From: Saccharothrix sp. NRRL B-16348
Lineage (GTDB): Bacteria > Actinomycetota > Actinomycetes > Mycobacteriales > Pseudonocardiaceae
Length of the DNA stretch: 39,314 nucleotides
Direction: 5' to 3'
Assembly (NCBI RefSeq): GCF_001280085.1
Contig: NZ_LGED01000246.1
Span: forward strand, 1 to 39,314
The notes beneath the pieces were generated by a model. It had not been told where the DNA came from and made no database searches. It saw nothing but the letters and a program-made list of their open reading frames with translations. The translations under genes and the position numbers were made by a program. Below are positions 16,966 to 25,302 of this stretch, one piece after another. How positions within the stretch are numbered: position 1 is the stretch's first letter; every line of letters begins with the position of its first letter.

Positions 16966-17931
16966 ATGACCTTGTCGCTGCACAACCGCGGCCTCGGCAC
17001 CGGTAAGCTGACCAGGTTGCACCGGATGCTGTACCAATACGGCAACCGCAACGGCACCCTGCTGCTGCTGCCCTACGACCACGGCCTGGAGCACGGCCCG
17101 CGTGACTTCGCGGCGAACCCGGAGTCCGCCGATCCGCATTACGTCCTCGACCTCGCGATCCGAGCCAGGTTCAACGGCGTCGCCCTGCAGATAGGGCAGG
17201 CCCGCAAGTGCTACGCGTCGTTCGCCGGGCGGATCCCGCTGGTGGTCAAGCTGAACGGAAAAACTGAGATCCCCTCGGACGATGCGCCGCTGTCGCCGCT
17301 GAACGCGACGGTCGAAGAAGCGGTCTCGCTCGGGGCGGACGCGGTCGGGTACACCCTGTACGTCGGGTCGTCACGCCAAGCGGACGATTTTACGGCTTTC
17401 CGCAGCGTCCGACAGGAATGCGAACGATACGGTATACCTCTGATCGTGTGGGCGTATCCGAGAGGGGCGGATATCGCCCGAAAGGGTGGGCGCGACTCGT
17501 TCTATGCTGTCGACTACGCGGCTCGGGTCGCGGCCGAACTCGGCGCCGATGTGGTGAAGGTTAACTGGCCTTCCCCGGTGACGTCGCCTCAAGTTCCGGA
17601 GGAGTACCGGGTGCACTTGTCCGATGCGGACCGGATCTCGGCGATCGTCCGGTCCGCGGGCAGTGCGCTCGTGTTGTTGTCCGGCGGCGACCTGGCGGAC
17701 ACGGCGGTGCTGCTCGAACGGGCCGGGATCGCGCTGCGGGCGGGCGCGGTCGGGCTGATCTTCGGCCGGAACGTGCTCAAGCGGACGAGCGGTGAGGCGT
17801 TGGAGTTCGCCGAGCAACTTCGCGGAGTGCTCAGGCGATCACCGGAAGGCCAGGCAGGCGGCGGGGTCGATGGACAGGAGTGGAGCGTGGTTGGGCGTCC
17901 AGACGCATCCGGGGTGGCCGGTGACCGCTGA
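16966..17931 (+). CDS. Class I aldolase of the DhnA/FbaB type
   Basis: 321 aa; ATG 16966 lies one base after the Ubl stop with GGAGG upstream. TIM-barrel class I aldolase features: LLLLPYDHGLEHGPRDF near residues 33-48 (catalytic Asp region), VVKLNGKTE, and the Schiff-base lysine region GADVVKVNWPSP with Lys198. LLSGGD and AGAVGLIFGRNVL form the phosphate-binding end. Relatives cleave or form sugar phosphates (fructose-bisphosphate aldolase, LsrF-like thiolase, ADH synthase). An imine-forming barrel next to a sulfur carrier resembles ThiG and BexX in chemistry, though not shown to be homologous by anything I can compute. The C-terminal 25 residues are glycine-rich and overlap the next gene. 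Substrate unknown, presumably a product of the adjacent isomerase. Confidence 0.82.
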   Translation: MTLSLHNRGLGTGKLTRLHRMLYQYGNRNGTLLLLPYDHGLEHGPRDFAANPESADPHYVLDLAIRARFNGVALQIGQARKCYASFAGRIPLVVKLNGKTEIPSDDAPLSPLNATVEEAVSLGADAVGYTLYVGSSRQADDFTAFRSVRQECERYGIPLIVWAYPRGADIARKGGRDSFYAVDYAARVAAELGADVVKVNWPSPVTSPQVPEEYRVHLSDADRISAIVRSAGSALVLLSGGDLADTAVLLERAGIALRAGAVGLIFGRNVLKRTSGEALEFAEQLRGVLRRSPEGQAGGGVDGQEWSVVGRPDASGVAGDR

Positions 17932-18589
17932 ACTGCACTGTTCAGCCGTCCTGTTCGACCTGGACGGTGTGCTCGTGCGGTCGACGGACTCGGTTCGCCG
18001 ATCGTGGACTGAGTGGGCCCGACGGCAGGGCCTGGACCCGGAGCTGGTCCTGGCCGCGAGCAGCGGGGTGCGGTCGGCGGACACCATCCGGCAGGTCGCG
18101 CCCTCGCTCGACGCCGTGGCGGAAGCCGCCCGGCTGGAGGCGGCGCAGGCTGTGGACGTCACCGACGTGGTCGCGGTTCCCGGCGCGGCAGCCCTGCTCG
18201 ACGGGTTGACTCGGCCCGAGTGGGCTGTGGTGACCTCCGGCACCAAGCCGTTGGCGGCCGCCCGGCTGCGCGCGGCGGGCTTGGCGGCGCCCGAGGTGCT
18301 GGTGACCGCGGAACGGGTCGAGCGCGGCAAACCCGATCCCGCCGGCTACATGCTCGCCGCACGGCTGCTCGGCACATCCCCCGGGGATTGCATCGTCGTG
18401 GAGGACGCCGAGGCGGGGGTCGAGGCGGGCCGCCGCGCGGGCATGAGGGTTATCGGCGTGGCCGACGGGCACGGATCGGCGCACCTGGCCGGTGCCGACC
18501 TCGTCGTTGAGTCCCTTGCCGACCTCGGCGTAACCGGTCGTTCGGACGATGGCTTCTTGATTCGGATCACACGGACGGACGGACTATGA
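17921..18589 (+). CDS. HAD-superfamily sugar phosphatase
   Basis: 222 aa from GTG 17921, overlapping the aldolase by 11 bases; earlier in-frame starts would overlap further. HAD motif I is AVLFDLDGVLVRSTDS with the nucleophile and acid Asp pair. Motif II is WAVVTSGTKPLAAARL, motif III Lys lies in RGKPDPAGYMLAA, and motif IV is CIVVEDAEAGVEAGRRAGM. An alpha-helical cap between motifs I and II marks subfamily IA, like sugar-phosphatases and beta-phosphoglucomutase. The intact Asp/Asp/Thr-Ser/Lys/Asp set indicates activity. In this operon it most likely removes the phosphate from the modified sugar before glycosylation. A mutase role is less likely but open. Confidence 0.85.
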   Translation: MTAELHCSAVLFDLDGVLVRSTDSVRRSWTEWARRQGLDPELVLAASSGVRSADTIRQVAPSLDAVAEAARLEAAQAVDVTDVVAVPGAAALLDGLTRPEWAVVTSGTKPLAAARLRAAGLAAPEVLVTAERVERGKPDPAGYMLAARLLGTSPGDCIVVEDAEAGVEAGRRAGMRVIGVADGHGSAHLAGADLVVESLADLGVTGRSDDGFLIRITRTDGL

Positions 18590-20001
18590 AGGCTCACCCC
18601 TCATCCGCGGTCGCGGTGACACCAACCGTCGAGTACGCGGTCTCACAGGTGCACATCCCGGCGCGCGACGACGGCACCTCGCCGGAACTCGCACGTACCG
18701 CGGCAAAGCTCGCCGACCGACTCGGCGTGAGGCGGATCTGGCACGTCAACAGCACCGCGACCGGTGGTGGAGTGGCCGAATTGCTCTGGTCGGGTATCGC
18801 CCGGCAGCAGGCACTCGGTCTGCCTGTCGGCTGGCTGATCGCCGACGCGGAACCGGCGTTCTTCCAGCTCACCAAACGCATCCACCACGGCCTGCACGGG
18901 CGGGTGGACCACGCGTTCACCGAGCACGACGCACGGCTGTACGAAGTGAGCACCACCCGCTCCGCCGCGCAGCTGGCGGAGTTCGTGCGGCCAGGCGACC
19001 TGGTGGTCCTGCACGACCCGCAGACCGTAGGCCTCGCGCCGCACCTGGTCGCCGGGGGAGTGAAGGTGGCTTGGCGGTGCCACATCGGCACCAGGGCCAA
19101 CGTGCCTGCCGTTGCCGCGACCTGGGCCTTCCTGCGTCGCTACGTCGAGGCCGCTCCGCGCTGCGTGTTCACGGTGGCGGATTACGCGCCCGGATACCTG
19201 GCTCCCGGCCGGGTCACGGTGATCACGCCGTCCATCGACCCCGAGTCCCCGAAAAACCGCCACCTGTCGCAGGCGGAGTGCGTGGAACTGCTCGCGGGCA
19301 TCGGGCTGCTTCGGTCGCCCGACCTCGCGACCGGTGCTCCGAACCAGGGGGACGATCCGGTCGGCTACGTAGTGCAGGACCAACCGCTTCCCGAAGGCGT
19401 CCCGGTGGTGACCCAGGTGTCCCGCTGGGATCCGCTCAAGGACCTCGCGGGCGTGCTGCGCGCGTTCGCCGAAGGTATCGCCCCGCACTCGCCGGCTCAC
19501 CTGCTGTTCGCGGGGCCCGACCCGGCCGACATCCCGGACGACCCCGAGGGCGCCGGTGTGTTCGCGCAGCTGCGTGCGTTGCGACAGGCGCTGCCGGCGG
19601 AGATCCGCCGCCGGGTGCACCTCGCGGTGCTCACGCTGCGCCACCAAACGGCCAACGCGCTGGCGGTGAACGCGATCCAGCGCTATTCCACCGTAGTGGT
19701 GCAGAAGAGCCTGGAAGAGGGTTTCGGTCTGACCGCCACCGAGGCGATGTGGAAATCGCGTCCGATTGTCGCATCGGCTGTGGGTGGATTGCTCACCCAG
19801 TTGACGCACGGGGCGCAAGGGCTGCTCGTGGAGCCGGACGACCTGACCGGTTTTGCGGACGCGGTGTCCGGCTTGCTCGCGAATCCGGTGCGGGCCGCGG
19901 AGTTGGGTGCGGCGGCGCACCGCCGATGTCGTGAGGAGTTCCTCGCCGAACGAGAGTCGGCGGACTACCTCGCGCTCTACGACAGGATGTCGGGAAACTG
20001 A
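18586..20001 (+). CDS. treT: TreT-like trehalose glycosyltransferring synthase (GT4)
   Basis: 471 aa; ATG overlaps the previous stop by 4 bases (ATGA). Two Rossmann domains of GT-B type: HVNSTATGGGVAELLWSGIA carries the TreT-type glycine loop, VVLHDPQTVGLAPHLV and WRCHIG follow, then VTQVSRWDPLKDLAGVLRAF begins the donor domain. EEGFGLTATEAMWKSRPIVA is the GT4 donor-binding motif and GGLLTQLTHGAQGLLVEP follows. TreT joins NDP-glucose to glucose to give trehalose. As last gene of the operon, with a phosphatase just upstream, it probably uses the free modified hexose as acceptor, giving a trehalose analogue or another non-reducing disaccharide. Plain trehalose synthesis is the simpler alternative but does not explain the sulfur-carrier and JAMM-FGE genes. 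Confidence 0.85.
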   Translation: MKAHPSSAVAVTPTVEYAVSQVHIPARDDGTSPELARTAAKLADRLGVRRIWHVNSTATGGGVAELLWSGIARQQALGLPVGWLIADAEPAFFQLTKRIHHGLHGRVDHAFTEHDARLYEVSTTRSAAQLAEFVRPGDLVVLHDPQTVGLAPHLVAGGVKVAWRCHIGTRANVPAVAATWAFLRRYVEAAPRCVFTVADYAPGYLAPGRVTVITPSIDPESPKNRHLSQAECVELLAGIGLLRSPDLATGAPNQGDDPVGYVVQDQPLPEGVPVVTQVSRWDPLKDLAGVLRAFAEGIAPHSPAHLLFAGPDPADIPDDPEGAGVFAQLRALRQALPAEIRRRVHLAVLTLRHQTANALAVNAIQRYSTVVVQKSLEEGFGLTATEAMWKSRPIVASAVGGLLTQLTHGAQGLLVEPDDLTGFADAVSGLLANPVRAAELGAAAHRRCREEFLAERESADYLALYDRMSGN

Positions 20002-20079
20002 TCACCGTATTTTTGCGGCAACGACGGGTTCCACTTTGTCGACGTGTCCGATTCGTAGTGGATCGTGATCCGGTACCGC

Positions 20080-20090
20080 TTCAATTTGAA
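20080..20090. promoter_or_regulatory. Palindromic operator-like site before the ROK gene
   Basis: TTCAATTTGAA is a perfect 5+1+5 palindrome 30 bases upstream of the ROK start; a second palindrome GGATCGTGATCC lies at about 20060-20071. Sequences like the first occur upstream of the sugar operon (13456-13470) and lasso operon (9778-9794). The position fits autoregulation by the ROK protein. Confidence 0.5.
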
Positions 20091-20119
20091 CTCCCCTGTG
20101 TTAATCTGACGGCTCCGAG

Positions 20120-21364
20120 GTGGATTTCACGGAAGTGCCTGGGGGTGTCGAAGTGATCGAGGCGCGTGAACTCCTCGGGCCGGCCGGCGGGGCGCGCGAC
20201 GCGAACCGCAGGCGGATGCTTATCGAGATCATGATCAAGGCTGACCGCCAATCCCGGATCGCTCGGCGCAGCGGTCTGTCGCAGGCATCGGTATCGACGG
20301 CAGTGCAGGAACTCGCCGAACAGGGCGTGCTGGAGAGCGACCGGGGACAGGAGAAGGTCCGCGGACGCAGCGCCCAGGTCAGGCTCGCGCCGATCCGCGG
20401 TGTGGCGGTGGGCATCGACATCAGCCACGACCACGTCACCGTGGTCGCCCGAAGGGTGGACCAGCGCTACGACCACGTGTCGGTGCAGCAGAGGAGTGAC
20501 GGCGCCAACCGCGGCCTGGGCAGGCTCATGCCGATCATCAAGACGATGATCGCGGAAGCGGTGGAGGAAACCGGGCAGACGCTGGATGACGTGGTGTCCG
20601 CGGGAGTCTCGGTGCCCCGGATGATCGACCCGCGCACCGGGCGGTTTACCACGCCGGTGCTGTTGCCGTGGCGTGAAGACGAGCAGCCCGCCGACGAGCT
20701 GGCCCGATACTTGGGCATTCACGTCGCGATCGACAACGATGCCAACCTCGGCGCGATGGCCGAGCAGATCTACGGCATGGACGAACCCGCGGAGACCGTG
20801 GTGTACGTCAAGGCCACCAACGGTGTCGGCGTCGGCATCATGATCGGCGACATGCTCTACCGCGGCCACCGCGGCATGGCGGGGGAGATCGGGCACCTCA
20901 CCATCGACCGCGAAGGCGACGTGTGCGAGTGCGGCGGACGTGGTTGTCTCGACACGATCGTCGGCTCCGGGTCACTGCTCGCGGAGGTCCGCACGTCGCA
21001 CCGCGGCAGCACCACCGACGTGCCGGTGAGCCTGCCGTCGCTGATCGAGAAAGCACACGCACGGGATGCGGTGTGCATGCGCGTTCTGCAGGACGCGGGT
21101 CGGACCCTCGGGATCGCGCTCGCCCAGCTGTGCAACCTGATCAACCCGCGGATCATCGTGCTCGGCGGTGAACTGGCCACAGGCAAGGAGCTCGTGCTCG
21201 AACCCTGTCGGCAGGAGTTACAGCGCTACGCCCTGACCGGAGCGGTGAATCACCGGGAAGGCTTCCTGTTGCGGTTGAGCCAGCTCAGCCCTTACACCGA
21301 GGCACACGGTGCGCTGATCCTCGGTCTGCGCTCGTGCCAGCTCGAAGAGAGCGGCGTCGAGTGA
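20120..21364 (+). CDS. ROK-family transcriptional regulator
   Basis: 414 aa from GTG 20120; GTG 20153 is an alternative start. Residues about 20-90 are a winged helix-turn-helix (ANRRRMLIEIMIKADRQSRI, RRSGLSQASVSTAVQELAEQ). The remainder is a ROK sugar-kinase-like domain with AVGIDISHDHVTVV, HVAIDNDANLGAMAE, VGVGIMIGDMLYRGHRGMAG, EIGHLT and the zinc motif CECGGRGC. ROK repressors of the NagC/XylR type bind sugars or sugar phosphates and release DNA. It follows the sugar operon after 118 bases with its own palindrome, so it likely controls that operon and itself, responding to a hexose or to the pathway product. Confidence 0.9.
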   Translation: MDFTEVPGGVEVIEARELLGPAGGARDANRRRMLIEIMIKADRQSRIARRSGLSQASVSTAVQELAEQGVLESDRGQEKVRGRSAQVRLAPIRGVAVGIDISHDHVTVVARRVDQRYDHVSVQQRSDGANRGLGRLMPIIKTMIAEAVEETGQTLDDVVSAGVSVPRMIDPRTGRFTTPVLLPWREDEQPADELARYLGIHVAIDNDANLGAMAEQIYGMDEPAETVVYVKATNGVGVGIMIGDMLYRGHRGMAGEIGHLTIDREGDVCECGGRGCLDTIVGSGSLLAEVRTSHRGSTTDVPVSLPSLIEKAHARDAVCMRVLQDAGRTLGIALAQLCNLINPRIIVLGGELATGKELVLEPCRQELQRYALTGAVNHREGFLLRLSQLSPYTEAHGALILGLRSCQLEESGVE

Positions 21365-21453
21365 CCGCAGGGATCGTGTTCCGCTGATCGGCTTTTGTTC
21401 CGACCCCGCAACCTGTGGGGTGCCAATAGTCGGCCATACGGTCTGACCTGCAC

Positions 21454-21711
21454 TTATGCGGCTGTGGGCTCGTACTCGTTGATCAGGCCGCCGAGGATTG
21501 GTCGTCGACGTATCGACGTGCAACCTGGCTCTGCGATCGGCTGGTCTGGTTGTGGTGGCGAGAGTTGCAGTGCTCTGTGTGGTCTGCGGTGGTTGTAGTG
21601 GGCCGCGTAGCGGTTCAACACGGTCCGGAGGTGGTGTTCGTTGATGATGAGCAGTCGGTCGGTGACTTCTCGCCTGACGGTTCCGATGAACCTTTCGGCG
21701 TAGCAGTTGGC
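21454..21711 (-). pseudogene. Integrase-core transposase, C-terminal remnant (same family as 32738-33820)
   Basis: The minus-strand frame carries the last 85 residues or so of an rve-type transposase: CYAERFIGTVRREVTDRLLI includes the catalytic Glu, then NRYAAHYNHRRPHRALQLSP and the ending RRPILGGLINEYEPTAA. It is closely similar to the C-terminus of the intact copy at 32738-33820. The N-terminal three quarters are missing, and the fragment is joined directly to the end of a different, related element at 21712. The shared terminal sequence TGTGGGGTGCCAA lies at about 21414. Confidence 0.75.
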
Positions 21712-21743
21712 CCTGTGCTTGCCGAAAATGTCGTCCGTGCAGG

Positions 21744-22828
21744 TCAGGCGGCGTGGTGGTACTCGTTGAGGATGCCGCCCAGTCGTTGCCGACGGCGGAT
21801 GTCGAGGCGGGGGAGGGTCGCCTGATCGGTGACGGCTGGTGGCAGGGCGCGGAGTGGTCGTGCGTTGTTGATGCCTTGGTGGGGGCGGTGGTTGTTGTAG
21901 AACTGCTCGTACTCGCGTAGGGCGTGGAGTAGATGCTGCTGGTTCCGGATGAGGGAGTTCGCGTCGGCAGCTGCGGATCCAGCGTTCCATGATCGCGTTC
22001 ATCCGAGGGATGCGGACTCCGCTGAGGACGGCCTGGATGCCGGCGTCGGTGAGGACGGCGTCGAATAGTGCCGGGTACTTGCCGGCGCGGTCGCGGATCA
22101 GGAATCGCGCGTGTTTGCCCGCGTCGTCGAGGTCCATGGCGAGGTTCCTGGCGGCTTGGGCGACCCAGGAGGCGGTGGGGTGTGCGGTGGCGCCGAGGAC
22201 TCGGATCCGCGGCTCGTGTGCTCGATCACCGCGAGTACGTAGAGGCGGGTGCCGTTCAGGGTGGTGGTCTCGAAGAAGTCGCAGGCCAGGAGCGCGTCGG
22301 CTTGGGAGCGGAGGAAGGCCGACCAGGTCGTCGTGGTGCGTTCGGGTGCCGGGTCGACCCCGGCGTCCTTAAGGATTTGCCAGACGGTGGAGGCTGCGAC
22401 CTTGATGCCGAGGACGAGGAGTTCGCCGTGGAGGCGGCGATAGCCCCAGGTCGGATTCTCTCGTGCCAGGCGCAGCACCAGGAGTCGGATCGAGCGGATG
22501 GTTCGTGGTCGGCCGGGCCGCTTGGGGCGGCAGCTGGCTGCGTGGCGGTGGGCGAGGAGGTCTCGGTGCCACCGGAGCACCGTCTCTGGGCGACCAGTAG
22601 TCGGAGCCGACGAAGCGCATCGACCGGGAGTCGGTGCAGCAGTGCCGCGAGGAATGCCCGGTCCGCGGGGGAGAACCGTGGGCGAGCGTCTCCGAGTTGG
22701 CGTTCCAGGACTATGATCTGGTGGCGCAGCGCCAGGATCTCCGCGTCCTTGTCCTGGTCGCTCAGGGGCAGCAGGCGCAGCAACGCGAACGCGTTGGTCA
22801 CGCTCAGATAGGCCAGTCGGAGTAGCAT
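21744..22828 (-). pseudogene. Integrase-core (rve) transposase with several frameshifts
   Basis: Pieces of one transposase lie in order on the minus strand but in different frames. They are an N-terminal helix-turn-helix part (MLLRLAYLSVTNAFALLRLL, DAEILALRHQIIVLERQLGD), a middle part (TWGYRRLHGELLVLGIKVAA, then ACDFFETTTLNGTRLYVLAV with the first catalytic Asp), FLIRDRAGKYPALFDAVLTD with the second Asp, MERWIRSC with the Glu, and an end GGILNEYHHAA. Frame changes fall near 22600, near 22200 and near 22010. The gene is therefore dead. A related remnant at 32246-32700 covers the middle part. Confidence 0.75.
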
Positions 22829-22849
22829 AGTCGGTCATCATGCCGTGTC

Positions 22850-23282
22850 AGCCGAGGACGCTGCGGACCTACAGTCGTACTCACGAGCACCTCGGCCCCT
22901 CACGCTACGCACGGCTTCAACCTGCATGGATGGAGTTATCGGCAGGCACAGCGTGGGAGCGGACACTGGGAGCAGAATGGGAGCCGCCGGACGCGTTCGA
23001 CAGCATTGAATCGCATTCAACGGCACCCAATAGCTGCATTTTTCCTGCGGTAATTACATCTTCGCTGGTAGAGGCTTTGTTTCGGCTTCATTCACACCGA
23101 AGTGCTCTTCGAACTGCGCTCAACTGCGCCGAACGACGCGAAAACGCAGGTCAACGGCAGTGAACGGCATGGTGGTCGGACTGTGCTCCCGGGTGAGCAC
23201 TTCTGCAACTCCGAAGTGCTCAGCTAGAGTTGTAACTGCTTCATTTCGGCGTTCGTTCGATTTCGTATTTCGTATGTGAGTT
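22850..23282. other. Gene-free region with an inverted repeat
   Basis: About 430 bases of lower GC than the surroundings. A plus-strand frame at 22840-23163 exists but shows no recognisable motif and no good ribosome site. The only structured sequence I see is the GAGCACTTC inverted repeat at 23195-23221, with one further copy at 23099-23107. Confidence 0.45.
23195..23221. repeat. Perfect 9-bp inverted repeat (stem-loop or operator)
   Basis: GAGCACTTC at 23195-23203 and its complement GAAGTGCTC at 23213-23221 are separated by 9 bases. GAAGTGCTC also occurs at 23099-23107. Spacing and repetition fit a dimeric regulator site; a hairpin is also possible. No intact gene is directly attached to it. 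Confidence 0.45.
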
Positions 23283-23520
23283 AGGCAGCTGAGGGGGCGT
23301 ACTCGTTGATCAGGCGGTCGAGGACAGTTCGGCGACGTATCGAGGTTTAGCCCGGTTCTGCGATGGGTGTTCCGGTCGTGGTGGTGCGAGTTGGCGGGCT
23401 TGGTGAGGTCGGCGGTGGCTGTAGTGGGCCGCGTAGCGGTCCGGCACCGCCCGCAGGTGGTGTTCGTCGCCGTCGAGTTGATGCATCGTCCCGACGACCA
23501 CTCGGTTGTGAGGGCGTTTG
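23283..23520 (-). pseudogene. Integrase-core transposase, C-terminal remnant
   Basis: The minus strand encodes EHHLRAVPDRYAAHYSHRRP, which matches the C-terminal part of the transposase at 32738-33820 with drift. The family ending LINEY(E/A)P(T/S)AA is present in another frame (LDRLINEYAPSAA). Nothing upstream of this part survives. It sits directly behind the ComJ-like gene and may have trimmed sequence there. Confidence 0.65.
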
Positions 23521-23524
23521 TCCG

Positions 23525-24046
23525 TCATGTCCGGGGTGACGAACGTCGTGATGCGCCGTAGGTGCTGGTGGTTTTGATCAGGGTGGTGCTGGGCTTGTGG
23601 GTGGTGGGCCAGAGTTGGATGAGGTAGTGCTCGACGGGGGCGAGGACGGCGAGGTCGACGGCGGTGTCGCGTCCGGTGGCGTAGACGCGCGCGTGGTAGT
23701 GACCTGGCTGGTTGGTGAGTGGTGCGCGTAGTGCGTCCGGGACGTCGGTCATGAGCGCTGTGATGTGGAGTCGGCCGGTGGGGGCGTGGACGGTGACTTC
23801 GGCGATGTCTTCCCACGGGTCGGGTTGTGGTGGTGGAGCGCTGGTGTGGCGCTCCACCACGAGTTCGACGGGTCCTGTGTGGATTCCGGTGGTGATGGCG
23901 AGGATGCCGGGGGCGGTGGTGGCGAGGCCGTTGTCGTGCCAGGTCAGGCGTCCGCCGTCTTCGGGGTAGGTGCCGTCGTCGAGGAGGAAGAACTGGTGGT
24001 GGCTGACGGGCACTGTGCCGTGGTGGCGGGCGTCTGGTTGGGTCAC
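23525..24046 (-). CDS. ComJ/Nin-like protein, probable nuclease inhibitor
   Basis: The 173-aa protein has no signal peptide or membrane helix. From memory, its start (VPVSHHQFFLLDD, followed by a W and a GLATTAPGILAITTGIHTGP segment) and later GHYHARVYATG resemble the competence protein ComJ/Nin of Bacillus, which binds and inhibits the NucA nuclease; I could not run an alignment. It lies 35 bases downstream of a NucA/NucB-type nuclease gene on the same strand, the pairing expected for an inhibitor. The last 30 residues (HKPSTTLIKTTSTYGASRRS) look degenerate, and a transposase remnant begins just behind the stop, so the true C-terminus may have been replaced. Confidence 0.65.
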   Translation of the reverse strand: MTQPDARHHGTVPVSHHQFFLLDDGTYPEDGGRLTWHDNGLATTAPGILAITTGIHTGPVELVVERHTSAPPPQPDPWEDIAEVTVHAPTGRLHITALMTDVPDALRAPLTNQPGHYHARVYATGRDTAVDLAVLAPVEHYLIQLWPTTHKPSTTLIKTTSTYGASRRSSPRT

Positions 24047-24081
24047 GCGGTGTCCTCGCTTACCGGGCCGGGGTTGGTTGG

Positions 24082-25302
24082 TCAGTCGATCTGGACGTGG
24101 AAGGGGTCGGAGTTGACGATGCGATTGTCGCGGTAGAAGGCGTTGAGTTCACGCCCGCCCTGTTCGTTGTCGTTCTCGTCGATCATCCTGGCGGAGTAGA
24201 GGCCGCCGGAGAGGTAGGCGCCCTGGTTGGTGGAGGCGAAGGGGTACTCGTCGCATTGGTGTCCCGGTGGGCGGGGCAGGCTGGACGGGCAGGCGATGCT
24301 GCGGTTCCGGTTGATCAGGGCGGCGTTGGTCTGGCGGGTGAGTGGTCGTCCGCTGGTGGGGGAGCCGGGTAGCCCGGCGGCCTGGGCGTCGCGGATGTGG
24401 GTGGCCAGTTCGCCGTTGGCGGCGGTGGTGTAGTGCAGGGTCGGGGTGTGCCGGGACAGTGCGCATCCGGCGGTGGCGTTGGGAGTGGAGGTGTCGCATC
24501 GCACCGCTTCGCTGGTGAAGGTCACCGGTGGGGAGGGGATGGATCCCATCTGGCCGAAGACGATGGTCCACCGGCTCTGCTCGGCCACGACCTGGCCGGT
24601 GGTGCCGGGCACGACGGCGGAGGTCATGGTCGACGTGCCGGAGGGGTTGTCCGACAGCAGTCGGAACGGGAAGTCGGCGGCGCTCACGGTGCACTCGACG
24701 GGGCAGGAGGCGGTGGCCTCGGGGATTACGCTGGCGATGTCGCCCCACCCACGCAGCCAGACGACCTGGATGTTGTGCTGCCAGGTCAGGGCGCGGGCGT
24801 CGGCGTGTACCGAGGTGATGGTGACGACCTCGACCTCGCCGACGAGGGTGCCTTCCGGGATGCGGTGGATGGCCACCACGCCGAATTCCTGACGGCATCC
24901 GGTGAATCGGTCGATGACCCAGGTCAGTTCCGGCATCGGTTCCAGGCAACGGTCGGGCACCGTCGCCGCGGCCGTCTCACGGGCGTGCGGGCTCAGGTCT
25001 CGCGGCTGGGCGGGGCGGACGCATAAGGCGTGTTCCTTGCCCTGAGCGGCCAGGGTGTCCAGGCTGGCGCGTACCTCGTCGCAGCTGTTCCGCATCGCCG
25101 GTGTTGTGACCACCGACGTCCTCGCGGGGAGCGAGGTGCGCTCGGCGGAGGCTGCGGCGGTCGCGGTCAGCGGTGCGGTGATCTGCGACGCCAAGGTGAT
25201 CACGATGGCCGACAGTGCCACCGACCACCGCCTCGCGTGCGACGGATCGGTGTGGCGCGGGACGGTGTCGGCCCAGTGTCCTGTCCAGGATCGCAACATC
25301 AC
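24082..25302 (-). CDS. Secreted protein with C-terminal NucA/NucB-type nuclease domain
   Basis: 406 aa from GTG 25302 (ATG follows at once) behind AGGGG. An N-terminal signal segment WSVALSAIVITLASQITAPL with an Ala-rich cleavage region lies at about residues 27-52. Residues about 60-290 form a large extracellular region I do not recognise, with several Cys. The C-terminal 100 residues match the NucA/NucB deoxyribonuclease family, with the motif CDEYPFASTNQGA and the following ENDNEQGGRELNAFYRDNRI. The Asp-Glu pair is the expected metal site. The enzyme would cut DNA outside the cell, for nutrition, competition or DNA uptake. The ComJ/Nin-like gene downstream supports nuclease activity that must be restrained inside the cell. 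Confidence 0.82.
   Translation of the reverse strand: MMLRSWTGHWADTVPRHTDPSHARRWSVALSAIVITLASQITAPLTATAAASAERTSLPARTSVVTTPAMRNSCDEVRASLDTLAAQGKEHALCVRPAQPRDLSPHARETAAATVPDRCLEPMPELTWVIDRFTGCRQEFGVVAIHRIPEGTLVGEVEVVTITSVHADARALTWQHNIQVVWLRGWGDIASVIPEATASCPVECTVSAADFPFRLLSDNPSGTSTMTSAVVPGTTGQVVAEQSRWTIVFGQMGSIPSPPVTFTSEAVRCDTSTPNATAGCALSRHTPTLHYTTAANGELATHIRDAQAAGLPGSPTSGRPLTRQTNAALINRNRSIACPSSLPRPPGHQCDEYPFASTNQGAYLSGGLYSARMIDENDNEQGGRELNAFYRDNRIVNSDPFHVQID

Noticed and set aside
22840..23163. Plus-strand frame of 107 codons
   Set aside because: No recognisable motif, no good ribosome site, and it begins opposite the start of a dead transposase gene.
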